Of a stretch of DNA of 64,000 nt, positions 8,734-17,682 are shown piece by piece. The notes under the pieces were generated by a model. It was given only the letters and a program-made list of their open reading frames with translations. It was not told the DNA's origin and did no database searches. The stretch covers positions 2,976,001-3,040,000 of the forward strand of contig NZ_AP023087.1 of assembly GCF_045862395.1 (NCBI RefSeq), read 5' to 3'. Numbering within the stretch: position 1 is the stretch's first letter; each line of letters opens with the position of its first letter. This stretch comes from Marinicellulosiphila megalodicopiae (lineage in GTDB: Bacteria > Pseudomonadota > Gammaproteobacteria > Pseudomonadales > Natronospirillaceae). The position numbers were made by a program, and so were the translations under genes.

Positions 8734-10053
8734 ATGAGCCATATGACCCCTAGAGAAATATCAAACGAATTAGACAAACACATCATTGGTCAACATAAAG
8801 CAAAACGAGCCGTTGCCATTGCATTACGTAACCGCTGGAGACGCATGCAATTAGATGAAGCCATGCGTGAAGAAGTCACCCCTAAAAACATTTTAATGAT
8901 AGGCCCAACAGGTGTCGGTAAAACCGAAATCGCACGTCGATTAGCAAAATTATCCAACGCACCGTTTGTTAAAGTAGAAGCCACTAAATTTACTGAAGTG
9001 GGTTATGTGGGTCGTGATGTTGAATCCATTATTCGTGACTTGGTAGAAACCAGCATTAAAATGCAACGTGAAATTGAAAAAAACAAAGTCACTCCTCTTG
9101 CACACGATGCCGCCGAAGATCGTATTTTAGATATTTTATTACCTCCAGCACGAGATGAAGAAAACGAAGAAAAAACAGACTCAACAACACGACAAATTTT
9201 CAGAAAGAAACTACGTGAAGGTGAATTAGACGATAAAGAAATTGAATTAGACCTCGCCGCCCCATCAGTGGGTGTTGAAATCATGGGACCTCCTGGCATG
9301 GAAGACATGACGAATCAACTTCAAGGTATGTTCAGTCAAATGGGCAATAAGAAAAAACAGAAACGTAAAGTAAAAATTAAAGAAGCTTTAAAATTATTAC
9401 AAGAAGAAGAAGCGTCAAAACTATTAAATGAAGAAGAAATCAAAGAAACGGCTATCAGAACTGCTGAACAAAACGGCATTGTATTTATTGATGAAATCGA
9501 TAAGGTTGCAAAATCAAGCGGCAGTGGCGGCGAAGTCTCTCGTGAAGGGGTTCAGCGTGATTTACTGCCCTTAATTGAAGGTTGTACCGTTAATACTAAA
9601 TTTGGCATGATCAAAACCGATCACATCTTGTTTATTGCATCGGGTGCATTCCATTACGCGAAACCTTCAGATTTGATTCCTGAGCTACAAGGTCGCTTGC
9701 CAATTCGTGTTGAATTAGAAGCATTATCGCCAAATGATTTTGAACGTATTTTAACTGAGCCTGATTACTCATTAACTCAGCAGTATATTGCGTTATTAAA
9801 ATCAGAAGGCTTAGACATTAACTTCTCTAAAGAAGGCATCGAACGTATTGCTAAATTAGCCTTTGATGTGAATGAAAACACAGAAAACATCGGCGCTCGT
9901 CGCTTACATACATTACTTGAGCGTTTACTTGAGTCCATCTCCTTTGAAGCGTCTGAATTGTCAGGTCAAATCATTAACATCGATGCTAAATACGTTGATG
10001 ATCAACTGGGCGAGCTTGCTAAAAACCAAGATTTAAGTCGATTTATTCTATGA
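8734..10053 (+). CDS. hslU: ATP-dependent protease ATPase subunit HslU
   Basis: 439 residues. The Clp/HSP100-type AAA+ protein has Walker A GPTGVGKTE near residue 60, Walker B GIVFIDEIDK, the pore motif GYVGRDVES, the intermediate I-domain (about 110-240) and the C-terminal sensor 2 NIGARRLHT; the C-terminus is LSRFIL, as needed to dock into HslV. HslU unfolds substrates and feeds them to HslV. Its stop overlaps the ATG of the next gene (ATGA). Confidence 0.97.
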   Translation: MSHMTPREISNELDKHIIGQHKAKRAVAIALRNRWRRMQLDEAMREEVTPKNILMIGPTGVGKTEIARRLAKLSNAPFVKVEATKFTEVGYVGRDVESIIRDLVETSIKMQREIEKNKVTPLAHDAAEDRILDILLPPARDEENEEKTDSTTRQIFRKKLREGELDDKEIELDLAAPSVGVEIMGPPGMEDMTNQLQGMFSQMGNKKKQKRKVKIKEALKLLQEEEASKLLNEEEIKETAIRTAEQNGIVFIDEIDKVAKSSGSGGEVSREGVQRDLLPLIEGCTVNTKFGMIKTDHILFIASGAFHYAKPSDLIPELQGRLPIRVELEALSPNDFERILTEPDYSLTQQYIALLKSEGLDINFSKEGIERIAKLAFDVNENTENIGARRLHTLLERLLESISFEASELSGQIINIDAKYVDDQLGELAKNQDLSRFIL

Positions 10054-10424
10054 CCCCAAGTGATGTAAAAATTCAAAAACAACAAAAACAAATGGCCTTG
10101 ATCTATAAAGATCAAGCGCCTGCTTATTTGTCTTTTGAATTTCTTCGTGTGCATTCACCATCCGCAGAAGTTCGCGGTCATGGTGTAGGACAAGAAACCT
10201 TACAAGTCGGTAAAAAAGACGTATTAATTTCACAAGTTGAGCCTTCTGGAAATTACGGCATTAAGATCAGTTTTAGTGACGGTCACGATTCAGGTATTTT
10301 CAGTTGGGAATATTTGTATCAATGCGCTCAAAATCAAACACAAATGTGGGACAGTTATCTTCAAAAACTTGAAGAAACCAATCAAACTCGCATACCTTCT
10401 ACCATCTCATTTAAAGCACTTTAG
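10050..10424 (+). CDS. DUF971 (GBBH-like N-terminal domain) protein
   Basis: 124 residues consisting of a single DUF971 domain, the zinc-linked N-terminal module of gamma-butyrobetaine hydroxylase. The family motifs SFEFLRVHSPSAEVRGHG and GNYGIKISFSDGHDSGIFSWEYL are clear. Stand-alone DUF971 proteins are often encoded right after hslVU in pseudomonads and relatives, as here with a 4-bp overlap. Some DUF971 proteins are linked to iron-sulfur cluster scaffolding (ApbC/Mrp fusions), but the role of this one is not known. Confidence 0.85.
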   Translation: MTPSDVKIQKQQKQMALIYKDQAPAYLSFEFLRVHSPSAEVRGHGVGQETLQVGKKDVLISQVEPSGNYGIKISFSDGHDSGIFSWEYLYQCAQNQTQMWDSYLQKLEETNQTRIPSTISFKAL

Positions 10425-10432
10425 TCCTCATT

Positions 10433-11908
10433 ATGGTTTATAAAGATCTGCGCGATTTTATCGAGCAACTAGAACAAAAAGGCGAGTTAGTACGTATCAC
10501 TCAAGAAGTGGATCCCTATTTAGAAATGACTGAAATAGCCGATCGAACGTTACGAGCAAAAGGCCCTGCACTTTTATTTGAAAATCCAAAAGGCAGTGAC
10601 ATTCCTGTGCTTGCCAACCTTTTTGGCACAACCAAACGTGTGGCTATGGGCATGGGTGCTGATGATATTTCTCAGCTTCGTGGTATAGGTGAAACGCTGG
10701 CATTTTTAAAAGAGCCAACCCCACCAAAAGGGTTAAAAGACGCTTGGGATAAAATGCCGATCTTTAAGCAAGTCATCAATTTGGCACCTAAAATGGTGAA
10801 AAAACCGGCTTGTCAGGAAGTCATTTTAGATGAAGTGGACTTAACCAAATTACCGATTCAAACTTGTTGGCCCGATGATGCCGCCCCTCTTGTTACATGG
10901 CCGCTAGTGATTACTAAAGGCCCATTTCAAGATAGACAAAATCTAGGTATTTATCGCCAGCAATTAGTCGGTAAAAATAAATTAATCATGCGCTGGTTAT
11001 CTCATCGAGGCGGCGCGATTGATTTCAAACAATTCCAAAAAGAATTTCCGGGTAAACCTTTTCCTGTAACGGTCGCACTTGGTGCAGATCCCGCCACCAT
11101 ATTAGGGGCTGTGACACCTATACCTGACAGTCTGTCTGAATACGCCTTTGCGGGTTTATTACGCGGTAAACGCACAGAATTAGCCAAATGTGTGACCAAT
11201 GAATTACAAGTACCTGCCAGTGCTGAGTTTGTTTTAGAAGGGTTTATTTATCCTGACGAAATGGCACCTGAAGGTCCGTTTGGAGATCACACCGGTTATT
11301 ACAATGAAGTGGACAACTTCCCCGTATTTACTGTGGAGAAGATCACACATCGTAAAAAACCTATTTACCACAGCACCTATACAGGACGTCCACCTGATGA
11401 ACCTGCTATTCTTGGTGTGGCGCTGAATGAAGTGTTTATTCCTTTATTACAAAAACAGTACCCTGAAATCGTCGACTTTTATTTACCACCTGAAGGTTGT
11501 TCATATCGCTTTGCAGTAGTGACGATTAAAAAACAATATCCAGGTCATGCTAAACGCATCATGATGGGAGTTTGGTCATTTTTACGCCAATTTATGTATA
11601 CTAAATTTGTTGTAGTATGCGATGACGACATCGATGCAAGAAATTGGGAAGATGTAATTTGGGCCATGACCACACGTATGGACCCGATTCGTGACACAGT
11701 CATGATTGAAAACACACCCATAGATTATTTAGATTTTGCCTCGCCAGTGTCTGGTTTAGGCTCAAAAGTCGGATGGGACGCCACCAATAAATGGGAAGGC
11801 GAAACCACTCGAGAATGGGGAATCCCCATTGAAATGAGTGATGACATTAAACAAAAAGTTGATTCCATTTGGGATGAGTTAAATATTTTCGGAAAACACA
11901 ATGATTAA
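10433..11908 (+). CDS. ubiD: 4-hydroxy-3-polyprenylbenzoate decarboxylase UbiD
   Basis: 491 residues, close to the 497 of E. coli UbiD. Conserved blocks include the NLGIYRQQ prenyl-FMN/metal-binding strand, the GGAIDFKQF region and EGPFGDHTGYY, with the catalytic acidic residue region PEGPFGDHTGYYNE. UbiD removes the ring carboxylate in ubiquinone biosynthesis using prenylated FMN made by UbiX, which is encoded at 19496-20095. It lies 8 bp after the DUF971 gene and overlaps the following flavin reductase by 8 bp, so they are likely one transcript. Confidence 0.97.
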   Translation: MVYKDLRDFIEQLEQKGELVRITQEVDPYLEMTEIADRTLRAKGPALLFENPKGSDIPVLANLFGTTKRVAMGMGADDISQLRGIGETLAFLKEPTPPKGLKDAWDKMPIFKQVINLAPKMVKKPACQEVILDEVDLTKLPIQTCWPDDAAPLVTWPLVITKGPFQDRQNLGIYRQQLVGKNKLIMRWLSHRGGAIDFKQFQKEFPGKPFPVTVALGADPATILGAVTPIPDSLSEYAFAGLLRGKRTELAKCVTNELQVPASAEFVLEGFIYPDEMAPEGPFGDHTGYYNEVDNFPVFTVEKITHRKKPIYHSTYTGRPPDEPAILGVALNEVFIPLLQKQYPEIVDFYLPPEGCSYRFAVVTIKKQYPGHAKRIMMGVWSFLRQFMYTKFVVVCDDDIDARNWEDVIWAMTTRMDPIRDTVMIENTPIDYLDFASPVSGLGSKVGWDATNKWEGETTREWGIPIEMSDDIKQKVDSIWDELNIFGKHND

Positions 11909-12566
11909 ACTGGTTTTAAAACACACTCACAATGTGAATGAACACATAAGACAATTCGAATTTGATTACGATCATTCTGTAGCTTTTCATGCAGGTCAAT
12001 ATTTAGAATTAATTATTGCAGGCCAAGAAAATTTGTATTTCACCATTGCAAGCTCTCCATGTGAACAACGATTAATTTTATTAATTGAAAGTAAAACAGC
12101 TATTTTGATTGAATCGCACTGCTTGACTAATGGATATATAGAAAGCAAAACACCACAAGGTGAATGCCACATACATAATTTTGAACAACCAATTAAAAAC
12201 TTAATGTTAGTTGCTTCAGGGTCAGGATTCAGTCAAATGCGAGCCATTTGCCAGGATATTATTCTGAACAATCAAAATATCAATGTGACTTTTATTTGGG
12301 CAAGTAATGAATTTTTTGAACTGGATTTAATTCAATCCTGGCATCAAAAAGTCAATGTGGTAATGAGTAAAATTGAAGATGACAGTCTAAAACACCAACA
12401 ACTGACCAATTTATGCTTACAACATTTAACTGATGACATTTCAGATACAGCTGTCATAGCCTGTGCGTCGCCAGATTTTGTATACCCCCTTAAAGATTTA
12501 TTAATAGCAAAAGGGTTAGATTCTAAAATGATGCTAGCCGATGTTTTTCAGTTTATGCCAAGGTAA
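11901..12566 (+). CDS. fre: Fre/LuxG-like NAD(P)H-flavin reductase
   Basis: 221 residues with a ferredoxin-reductase layout: an N-terminal FAD/flavin beta-barrel (1-95) and an NAD-binding domain starting at LMLVASGSGFSQMRAI, ending in the ADVFQFMPR tail that matches Fre (GDAFAFI). E. coli fre also sits directly after ubiD, so context agrees. The flavin-contact motif RxYS/RPFS is LYFT here, losing the arginine, and overall divergence is high. It probably reduces free flavins, perhaps feeding UbiX/UbiD chemistry (inference). Symbol given by synteny. Confidence 0.78.
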   Translation: MIKLVLKHTHNVNEHIRQFEFDYDHSVAFHAGQYLELIIAGQENLYFTIASSPCEQRLILLIESKTAILIESHCLTNGYIESKTPQGECHIHNFEQPIKNLMLVASGSGFSQMRAICQDIILNNQNINVTFIWASNEFFELDLIQSWHQKVNVVMSKIEDDSLKHQQLTNLCLQHLTDDISDTAVIACASPDFVYPLKDLLIAKGLDSKMMLADVFQFMPR

Positions 12567-12569
12567 ATC

Positions 12570-13418
12570 ATGATGTTACCTGACTTAAAGTTAAGACAAA
12601 CACCCATAAGCACATCGCCTTCAGCTAGCTTTACTTGGTTTCTTGAGACGTTCAAACTGATTAAAGGTAATCTGTTACAGTTTTACTTAGTAACATTAAT
12701 CACCCCAATACTCATGTTTTTATGCTCTGTTTTTGTTCCATTTTTAGGTATTATTCTATCGTCAATAATTTATACATTTTATTGTGCCGCTATGTTTAAT
12801 GCCTGTTTAAAAAAACAGAAAACCCAATCATTAACTTTTAGTGATTTCTTAACTTTTAACCCTCAAACTATTAAACCGTTAATGGTGATCTCTACACTTT
12901 TTTTAAGTTTAAATATCTTATTCTCAATACCCTTTCAAAGTTCCATTTCAGAATTTGTTAAAATCATTGCTATGGAAAACAAAGTCATTGAAGACTTTTC
13001 CTATGAAACATTAAGTCTTTATTTTAATGAGATTCAAACTAAATACCCAGAAATCACATCTAAGTTAATAAGCTCATTTGCAATTTTTGTAATTGGTCTA
13101 TGCATTATTGAAGCAATGATGTTTTTCACCCCAGGCATTATAAGCATCCATAAAAATATAAATATCATGGATGCTATTAAACTTAATTTCATAGGATTAT
13201 TGAAAAATTCAATTTCATTTATCACATATGGACTTATCCTATCCGTCATTCTTTTATGTTTGTTTTTTATATTGAATTTTTTCGGGGTTTTCTTATTTTT
13301 TATGTTATTAAAAGTCAGCAGCTTTGCCGCCTACCAAGAAATATTCGTTGAAATCAAAACAAATAAAGACCACCAAGCCCCTTATAATAATACAGACTTG
13401 GACAGTCGAGACTTTTAA
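12570..13418 (+). CDS. Polytopic inner-membrane protein of unknown function
   Basis: 282 residues with five or six hydrophobic segments: about 35-60, 60-85, 105-130, 165-190 and 215-260. It has no signal peptide and no catalytic motif. The overall pattern (short cytosolic N-terminus, paired helices, LKKQ-rich loops) resembles the BPSS1780-type integral membrane proteins, but that is a weak impression. It follows fre by 3 bp with a possible AAGG ribosome site six bases before the ATG, so it may be the last gene of the ubiD transcript. Confidence 0.7.
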   Translation: MMLPDLKLRQTPISTSPSASFTWFLETFKLIKGNLLQFYLVTLITPILMFLCSVFVPFLGIILSSIIYTFYCAAMFNACLKKQKTQSLTFSDFLTFNPQTIKPLMVISTLFLSLNILFSIPFQSSISEFVKIIAMENKVIEDFSYETLSLYFNEIQTKYPEITSKLISSFAIFVIGLCIIEAMMFFTPGIISIHKNINIMDAIKLNFIGLLKNSISFITYGLILSVILLCLFFILNFFGVFLFFMLLKVSSFAAYQEIFVEIKTNKDHQAPYNNTDLDSRDF

Positions 13419-13616
13419 CCCCTATCCCATTTAAACGCGCTAACAAATGTTAACTCAGCTCGTTTCATCCTCATTTTTTAAAATATTCACGTTCAAAGTG
13501 GCACTTAGCCAATCCTAGGTTACTCTTAATCTAAGTGTGGGTGAATTTCATTTTATAGTTACCTTCACCCAAATAATCAACATTACGTTTACTAACAATG
13601 TTTGGGCTTTCTTTAT

Positions 13617-14975
13617 ATGAAGTGGTTTTTTGTTCTATTACAACGTTTTATCATTTATATATCCTTTATAGGCATAATGACGTCAAATGCCGCAGCAAAT
13701 TCAGATGAAATTAATCCTGCGCATTTACTTTCTTTAGAATCAGCGTTACAAAAACAACAATTTGCCAAAGCATGGGAAATTGCCATTCAATTACAAGACC
13801 AATACGAAGGCTTAGAAGTTTTCGATTTCTTATACGCAAGAGCGGCCATTGAAAACAAAGAATATGAACTCGCGGTTTTTGCTCTAAACCGTGTAATCGT
13901 TGATAAACCTAACGAGCTGAGAGTGCACCTAGAAATGGGCAGAGCGCTGTTTTTTAACAATCACCTCACTCAAGCGAACAATCATTTTGATTTTGTATTA
14001 AGTCAAAATCCCCCTGAGAATGTGGCAGTAAAAATAAACCAATATAAACAAGCCATAGACAGTATTTTGAACCAACGAGCTACGACCTACTTTAAATCGG
14101 CATCATTTTTAATGGGTGCGACTAATAATGTGAATAGTGCGCCTGATGATCACATACTCACAGCGACCAATAATATAATAGGTTTAACCGAAGTCACTAA
14201 ACAACGCTCTGACGCATTTATTAATATTGTTGGAACTATTGGCGTAATTAAACCTTTAGATGCAACCAGTACCTTAAAAGCCAATACTAGCTTAAGTATC
14301 AAACAGGGTAACGATAGCGAAGGACTAAGTAATCAAGTCACGTTATCTGGTGCACTTACGTACACAAAAACAATTAATGCCTATACTTTTTCACCTTTTA
14401 CGCAAATAAGCTTAAATAATAGCAATCATGATTTTTCAGGGGCGGGTTTAATCTTGGGAATTGCTGCTCCGTACAAAATTACACAAAAATTATTCTTTAA
14501 TGGATCGAGTAATTTTTCAATCAATACTGACAGTAATAGTGAAATTGCCAACACAAATTTTAGCATTAATTCCACCCTGACTTATGCAAATCCAAAACAT
14601 CAAAATACAGCTTCATTCACAATCATGAGCTTATCATTAAAAGAACAAACCCTCGCGCACAACGCCTTTAACGCACTAAACATCTCGTATATTTTAAATA
14701 GCACACTCTCAACAAAATTTAAAAACACTGCGTTATTAAGTGTAATGGGAAAATCATTTAAAGATTCTGACCCTATATTTTTAGACCCTGATGATTCAAC
14801 CAGTGCTGCAACTCGCGCAGACGCACAAGTTGTATTTAGCAATCAACTCAGTTTCCACAAAAGTGAGAAATCCCAATATTTTGCTAAACTCAATGCAATG
14901 AAACAGTTTAGTAATATTGAAATTTATAAATTAACTAAATTCGATTTTTCTGTCGGTATGAATTTAACATTTTAG
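13617..14975 (+). CDS. TPR plus outer-membrane barrel protein, Slam/DUF560-like (candidate type XI secretion channel)
   Basis: 452 residues from the ATG at 13617; an upstream TTG is also open. A signal peptide is followed by a helical TPR domain (about 35-145: ALQKQQFAKAWEIA, ARAAIENKEYELAVFALNR, MGRALFFNNHLTQANNHF). A 14-strand-like barrel then runs to a C-terminal phenylalanine (VGMNLTF). The barrel begins with GATNNVNSAPDD, close to the 'NxN-x-AP' signature at the start of DUF560 barrels in surface lipoprotein assembly modulators. Slam proteins move cargo proteins across the outer membrane, and the cargo is usually the neighbouring gene. Here a large exported FecR-domain protein starts 10 bp downstream. 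The order TPR-barrel is clear; the DUF560 assignment is by motif and context. Confidence 0.68.
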   Translation: MKWFFVLLQRFIIYISFIGIMTSNAAANSDEINPAHLLSLESALQKQQFAKAWEIAIQLQDQYEGLEVFDFLYARAAIENKEYELAVFALNRVIVDKPNELRVHLEMGRALFFNNHLTQANNHFDFVLSQNPPENVAVKINQYKQAIDSILNQRATTYFKSASFLMGATNNVNSAPDDHILTATNNIIGLTEVTKQRSDAFINIVGTIGVIKPLDATSTLKANTSLSIKQGNDSEGLSNQVTLSGALTYTKTINAYTFSPFTQISLNNSNHDFSGAGLILGIAAPYKITQKLFFNGSSNFSINTDSNSEIANTNFSINSTLTYANPKHQNTASFTIMSLSLKEQTLAHNAFNALNISYILNSTLSTKFKNTALLSVMGKSFKDSDPIFLDPDDSTSAATRADAQVVFSNQLSFHKSEKSQYFAKLNAMKQFSNIEIYKLTKFDFSVGMNLTF

Positions 14976-14984
14976 AGGTCTCGC

Positions 14985-17540
14985 ATGAAATATTTCCTTT
15001 ATGTTACTTTGTTAGTAAGTAGCCTCTTTTCCAGCACTGCCATCGCTCAAGCAGAACACATTGGTATCATAATCAAAGCGAGCGGCGATGCATTTGTAGT
15101 GAGAAATGAAACAGATCAAATAGATTTAAGACGTCGTGATAAAATTTTTGAAGGCGATCGAATCATCACCGCTGGAAAGTCCACCCTGCAAATTCGTTTT
15201 ATCGACAAAGCTATGTTAGCTCTTCGTGAAAACAGCGAAATTATTATTGAAGAATATCACTCCAAACAAGATCAACAAGAAGAAAAAGTATTAATGGAAT
15301 TATTATCAGGTGGGTTTCGAACCATCACTGGTAATTTTGGCAAAGCGTCGGCAGATGGTTATGAAGTGAAAACACCAGCAGCCAGTATTGGGATTCGTGG
15401 TACTGACTATGAAGCAGTTTTAGCAGATGGTGGCGAATTAGCTCTTGGTGTATGGAGTGGAGGAATCAGTGTTGCAAATGATAGCGGTAAAATTGATTTA
15501 GGTGGAGACACTGGCTTCAGTTTTGGAACTGTAAAGAAAAATGCTTCTCCGAAAGGATCATTAACCCCTCCTGAATCTTTAAATCAAAAAGTGGAAATGG
15601 TAGAAGAAGAATCTGAAGAGACTGAGGAAAAAACTAATTCAGAAGAATCAGAATCAGAATCAGAATCAGAATCAGATGAGTCTGAAACCGATTCTAAACC
15701 AAGCGGCCAGGATCAAGAAGATGAGACAAAGGATGACAATAAAAATTCTGACGAAGGACAATCTGAGCAATCAAATAATCAAACAAATGAAGAAGGCAAT
15801 CAAAACGATGAAACTGATGTTACTGATGTTACTGATGTTACTGATGTTACTGATGTTACTCAACCTATAACAGAAAATGCAAACACAAAAAATACAACGG
15901 TACAATCTGAAGCAGATATATCCTCTCCCATACCATTAAACTTACCAATAATTGAAAGTATCACAACTATTGAAACTACGACAATTGAACAATTAATAAA
16001 AGAGCCAATCAAAACAGAAACTGCTGGCAATACCAGATTAACTGGCAATCAAATTGAACAAATTAAAAATAATCCAAATATTGGAATGGTATTTTTTGCA
16101 GAGGATCTAAGAAAACCAATTTACGCACCAGTTTTACAATCTAACGTTGAATTGCATTTACAAAACTTTGGACATGGCATTAAACCGGCCACATTTATTA
16201 GTGAAAATCCTTGGAAAATTATCGAAGTTGAAAATGGCAGTTATGCAACAGAATCCATTTCGATTCATTATATGGATATGTATGCCATGATTGATTTAAA
16301 TTCAAATAGTGAAAACAGCCTTATAGATAGCATGCAATCACAAATGGATAGTTATTTTGGTATAGGCTCAATGCATGTATTGATAAATGATGCAGGTCAC
16401 CTAGTTATTCAAGCTTCAGATTCTTCAGATTCCTCTTTTAGTATTGACACGACCTCTGCTATTAATTTTTCAAATGATTTAGGCATTAGTAATTCAACTT
16501 TTTCCACTTTGAATTTTGATAATAATGTTTCATTTAATATTTCAGTTAAGTTAAACGGTGTTGAATTTACTTACCCAATTAAACTTGATAAATCTCATGT
16601 TAGTGTTAATGATTTAATCAATGATATTAATGAAGACTTACCTGCTGACGCCAAGATAATAGTTAGACAATCAGAAACTGGAATTGAATTTATTGCTATG
16701 AGCACATCTGAAAACAGCAACATTCAAATTACAAATATTCAAGGCAATGATGAATCATCCAACCAATTAACTGCAGCACTAGGTGGGATCACAGAAAATC
16801 AACCCAGCGCGATTGCACAATCCAACGATGGGCAATCTATGCATTTTGGCTATGTTTTAGAAAATCCCGACGGGACAATTACATTTATAACTTATGAAAA
16901 CGAATCTACCGACGTTTTAAACGGTGAGTTCTTGGATCCTGAGTTTGTATTAAATGGGGGCAGTTCTGTTACATTGGAACGAGAATCAAACATAGGTGGC
17001 CGTAATAATATTAGTTGGGGATATTGGAATCTTAGCGAAGAAAATCAGGCTACATTAACCCCAAGTTTAGATTCAGAAGAACAACCTCAGTCATTTAGTG
17101 ATCGCTTATATTTTATTGATGCTTCGCCTGCTAAAGCGGGTCAATTAGTTGGACAAAAAACATTTAACAGCACAGGTGATTTTTTAGGTTCTTCTGATGC
17201 TGGTGATGTGACTCAAATATCAGGCAGCATGCAAGTTGACTTTAGCAATGCAAAATTAACTGGAAATTTAAACGTTGAAGTGGGCTTATCCCAAAACTGG
17301 AATGTTCAATACGAAGGACAAGTTAATAATGCTACAGTACAAATGAGTAATGTCTGGGGGGCTGCAACTTTTGATGATGGCACTCAACATGATGCTAGTG
17401 GTGAAATGGGAGGTATTTTTGCAGATCCTGGGGATACTTATGTTGGTGGATTTAATTTACAAACCACTGATAATTCAGAACATCACGTGGAGGGCGTATA
17501 TTTAATGGAAGAAGACGCTACAATTGAAATGGATCAATAA
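14985..17540 (+). CDS. Exported FecR-domain protein with acidic repeats and possible TbpB-type C-terminal barrel
   Basis: 851 residues. A type I signal peptide (cleavage near AIA-Q) precedes a FecR domain (about 45-165: GDRIITAGKSTLQIRFIDKAML, then SIGIRGTDYEAV). There follow a Ser/Glu/Asp-rich linker (215-310) with five TDV repeats, a segment resembling the flagellin-hook IN motif (about 515-600) and a C-terminal glycine-rich beta domain (730-851: VDFSNAKLTGNL, GEMGGIFADPGDTYVGGF, HHVEGVY). The last looks like the small beta-barrel of TbpB-type Slam cargo. It has no lipobox, so it would be a soluble or surface-associated cargo. It lies 10 bp after the Slam-like gene. FecR itself is normally a periplasmic signalling domain; here it is at the N-terminus of an exported protein with no sigma factor or TonB receptor nearby. 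The function is unknown. Confidence 0.7.
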   Translation: MKYFLYVTLLVSSLFSSTAIAQAEHIGIIIKASGDAFVVRNETDQIDLRRRDKIFEGDRIITAGKSTLQIRFIDKAMLALRENSEIIIEEYHSKQDQQEEKVLMELLSGGFRTITGNFGKASADGYEVKTPAASIGIRGTDYEAVLADGGELALGVWSGGISVANDSGKIDLGGDTGFSFGTVKKNASPKGSLTPPESLNQKVEMVEEESEETEEKTNSEESESESESESDESETDSKPSGQDQEDETKDDNKNSDEGQSEQSNNQTNEEGNQNDETDVTDVTDVTDVTDVTQPITENANTKNTTVQSEADISSPIPLNLPIIESITTIETTTIEQLIKEPIKTETAGNTRLTGNQIEQIKNNPNIGMVFFAEDLRKPIYAPVLQSNVELHLQNFGHGIKPATFISENPWKIIEVENGSYATESISIHYMDMYAMIDLNSNSENSLIDSMQSQMDSYFGIGSMHVLINDAGHLVIQASDSSDSSFSIDTTSAINFSNDLGISNSTFSTLNFDNNVSFNISVKLNGVEFTYPIKLDKSHVSVNDLINDINEDLPADAKIIVRQSETGIEFIAMSTSENSNIQITNIQGNDESSNQLTAALGGITENQPSAIAQSNDGQSMHFGYVLENPDGTITFITYENESTDVLNGEFLDPEFVLNGGSSVTLERESNIGGRNNISWGYWNLSEENQATLTPSLDSEEQPQSFSDRLYFIDASPAKAGQLVGQKTFNSTGDFLGSSDAGDVTQISGSMQVDFSNAKLTGNLNVEVGLSQNWNVQYEGQVNNATVQMSNVWGAATFDDGTQHDASGEMGGIFADPGDTYVGGFNLQTTDNSEHHVEGVYLMEEDATIEMDQ
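15813..15857 (+). repeat. Five perfect copies of a 9-bp tandem repeat (ACTGATGTT)
   Basis: Five exact units of ACTGATGTT within the FecR-domain gene encode TDV repeated five times. The unit is a multiple of three, so copy-number change alters linker length without a frameshift. A GAATCA run at about 15646-15675, coding for Ser-Glu repeats, lies just upstream. Confidence 0.95.
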
Positions 17541-17611
17541 ATACTTAATTTAAATTGTCAGCCTTCCTGATTATTTTTTAGAATGAATTCAGTAAATACG
17601 ATTTTTAAATT

Positions 17612-17642
17612 AAAAAAAAGCGGCTAGTGCCGCTTTTTTTTA
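17612..17642. terminator. Bidirectional terminator between the FecR gene and fleQ
   Basis: AGCGGC/GCCGCT stem with a TAGT loop, flanked by eight A on the left and eight T on the right. It can stop both the rightward FecR-protein transcript and the leftward fleQ transcript. Confidence 0.9.
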
Positions 17643-17682
17643 TCAGAGGTTCCTTAATTATAATTTGAATTTTTAATTATAT

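Noticed and set aside
13498..13518. Sigma-54-like TGGCAC box before the Slam-like gene
   Set aside because: TGGCACTTAGCCAATC lacks the TTGC -12 element at the required spacing.
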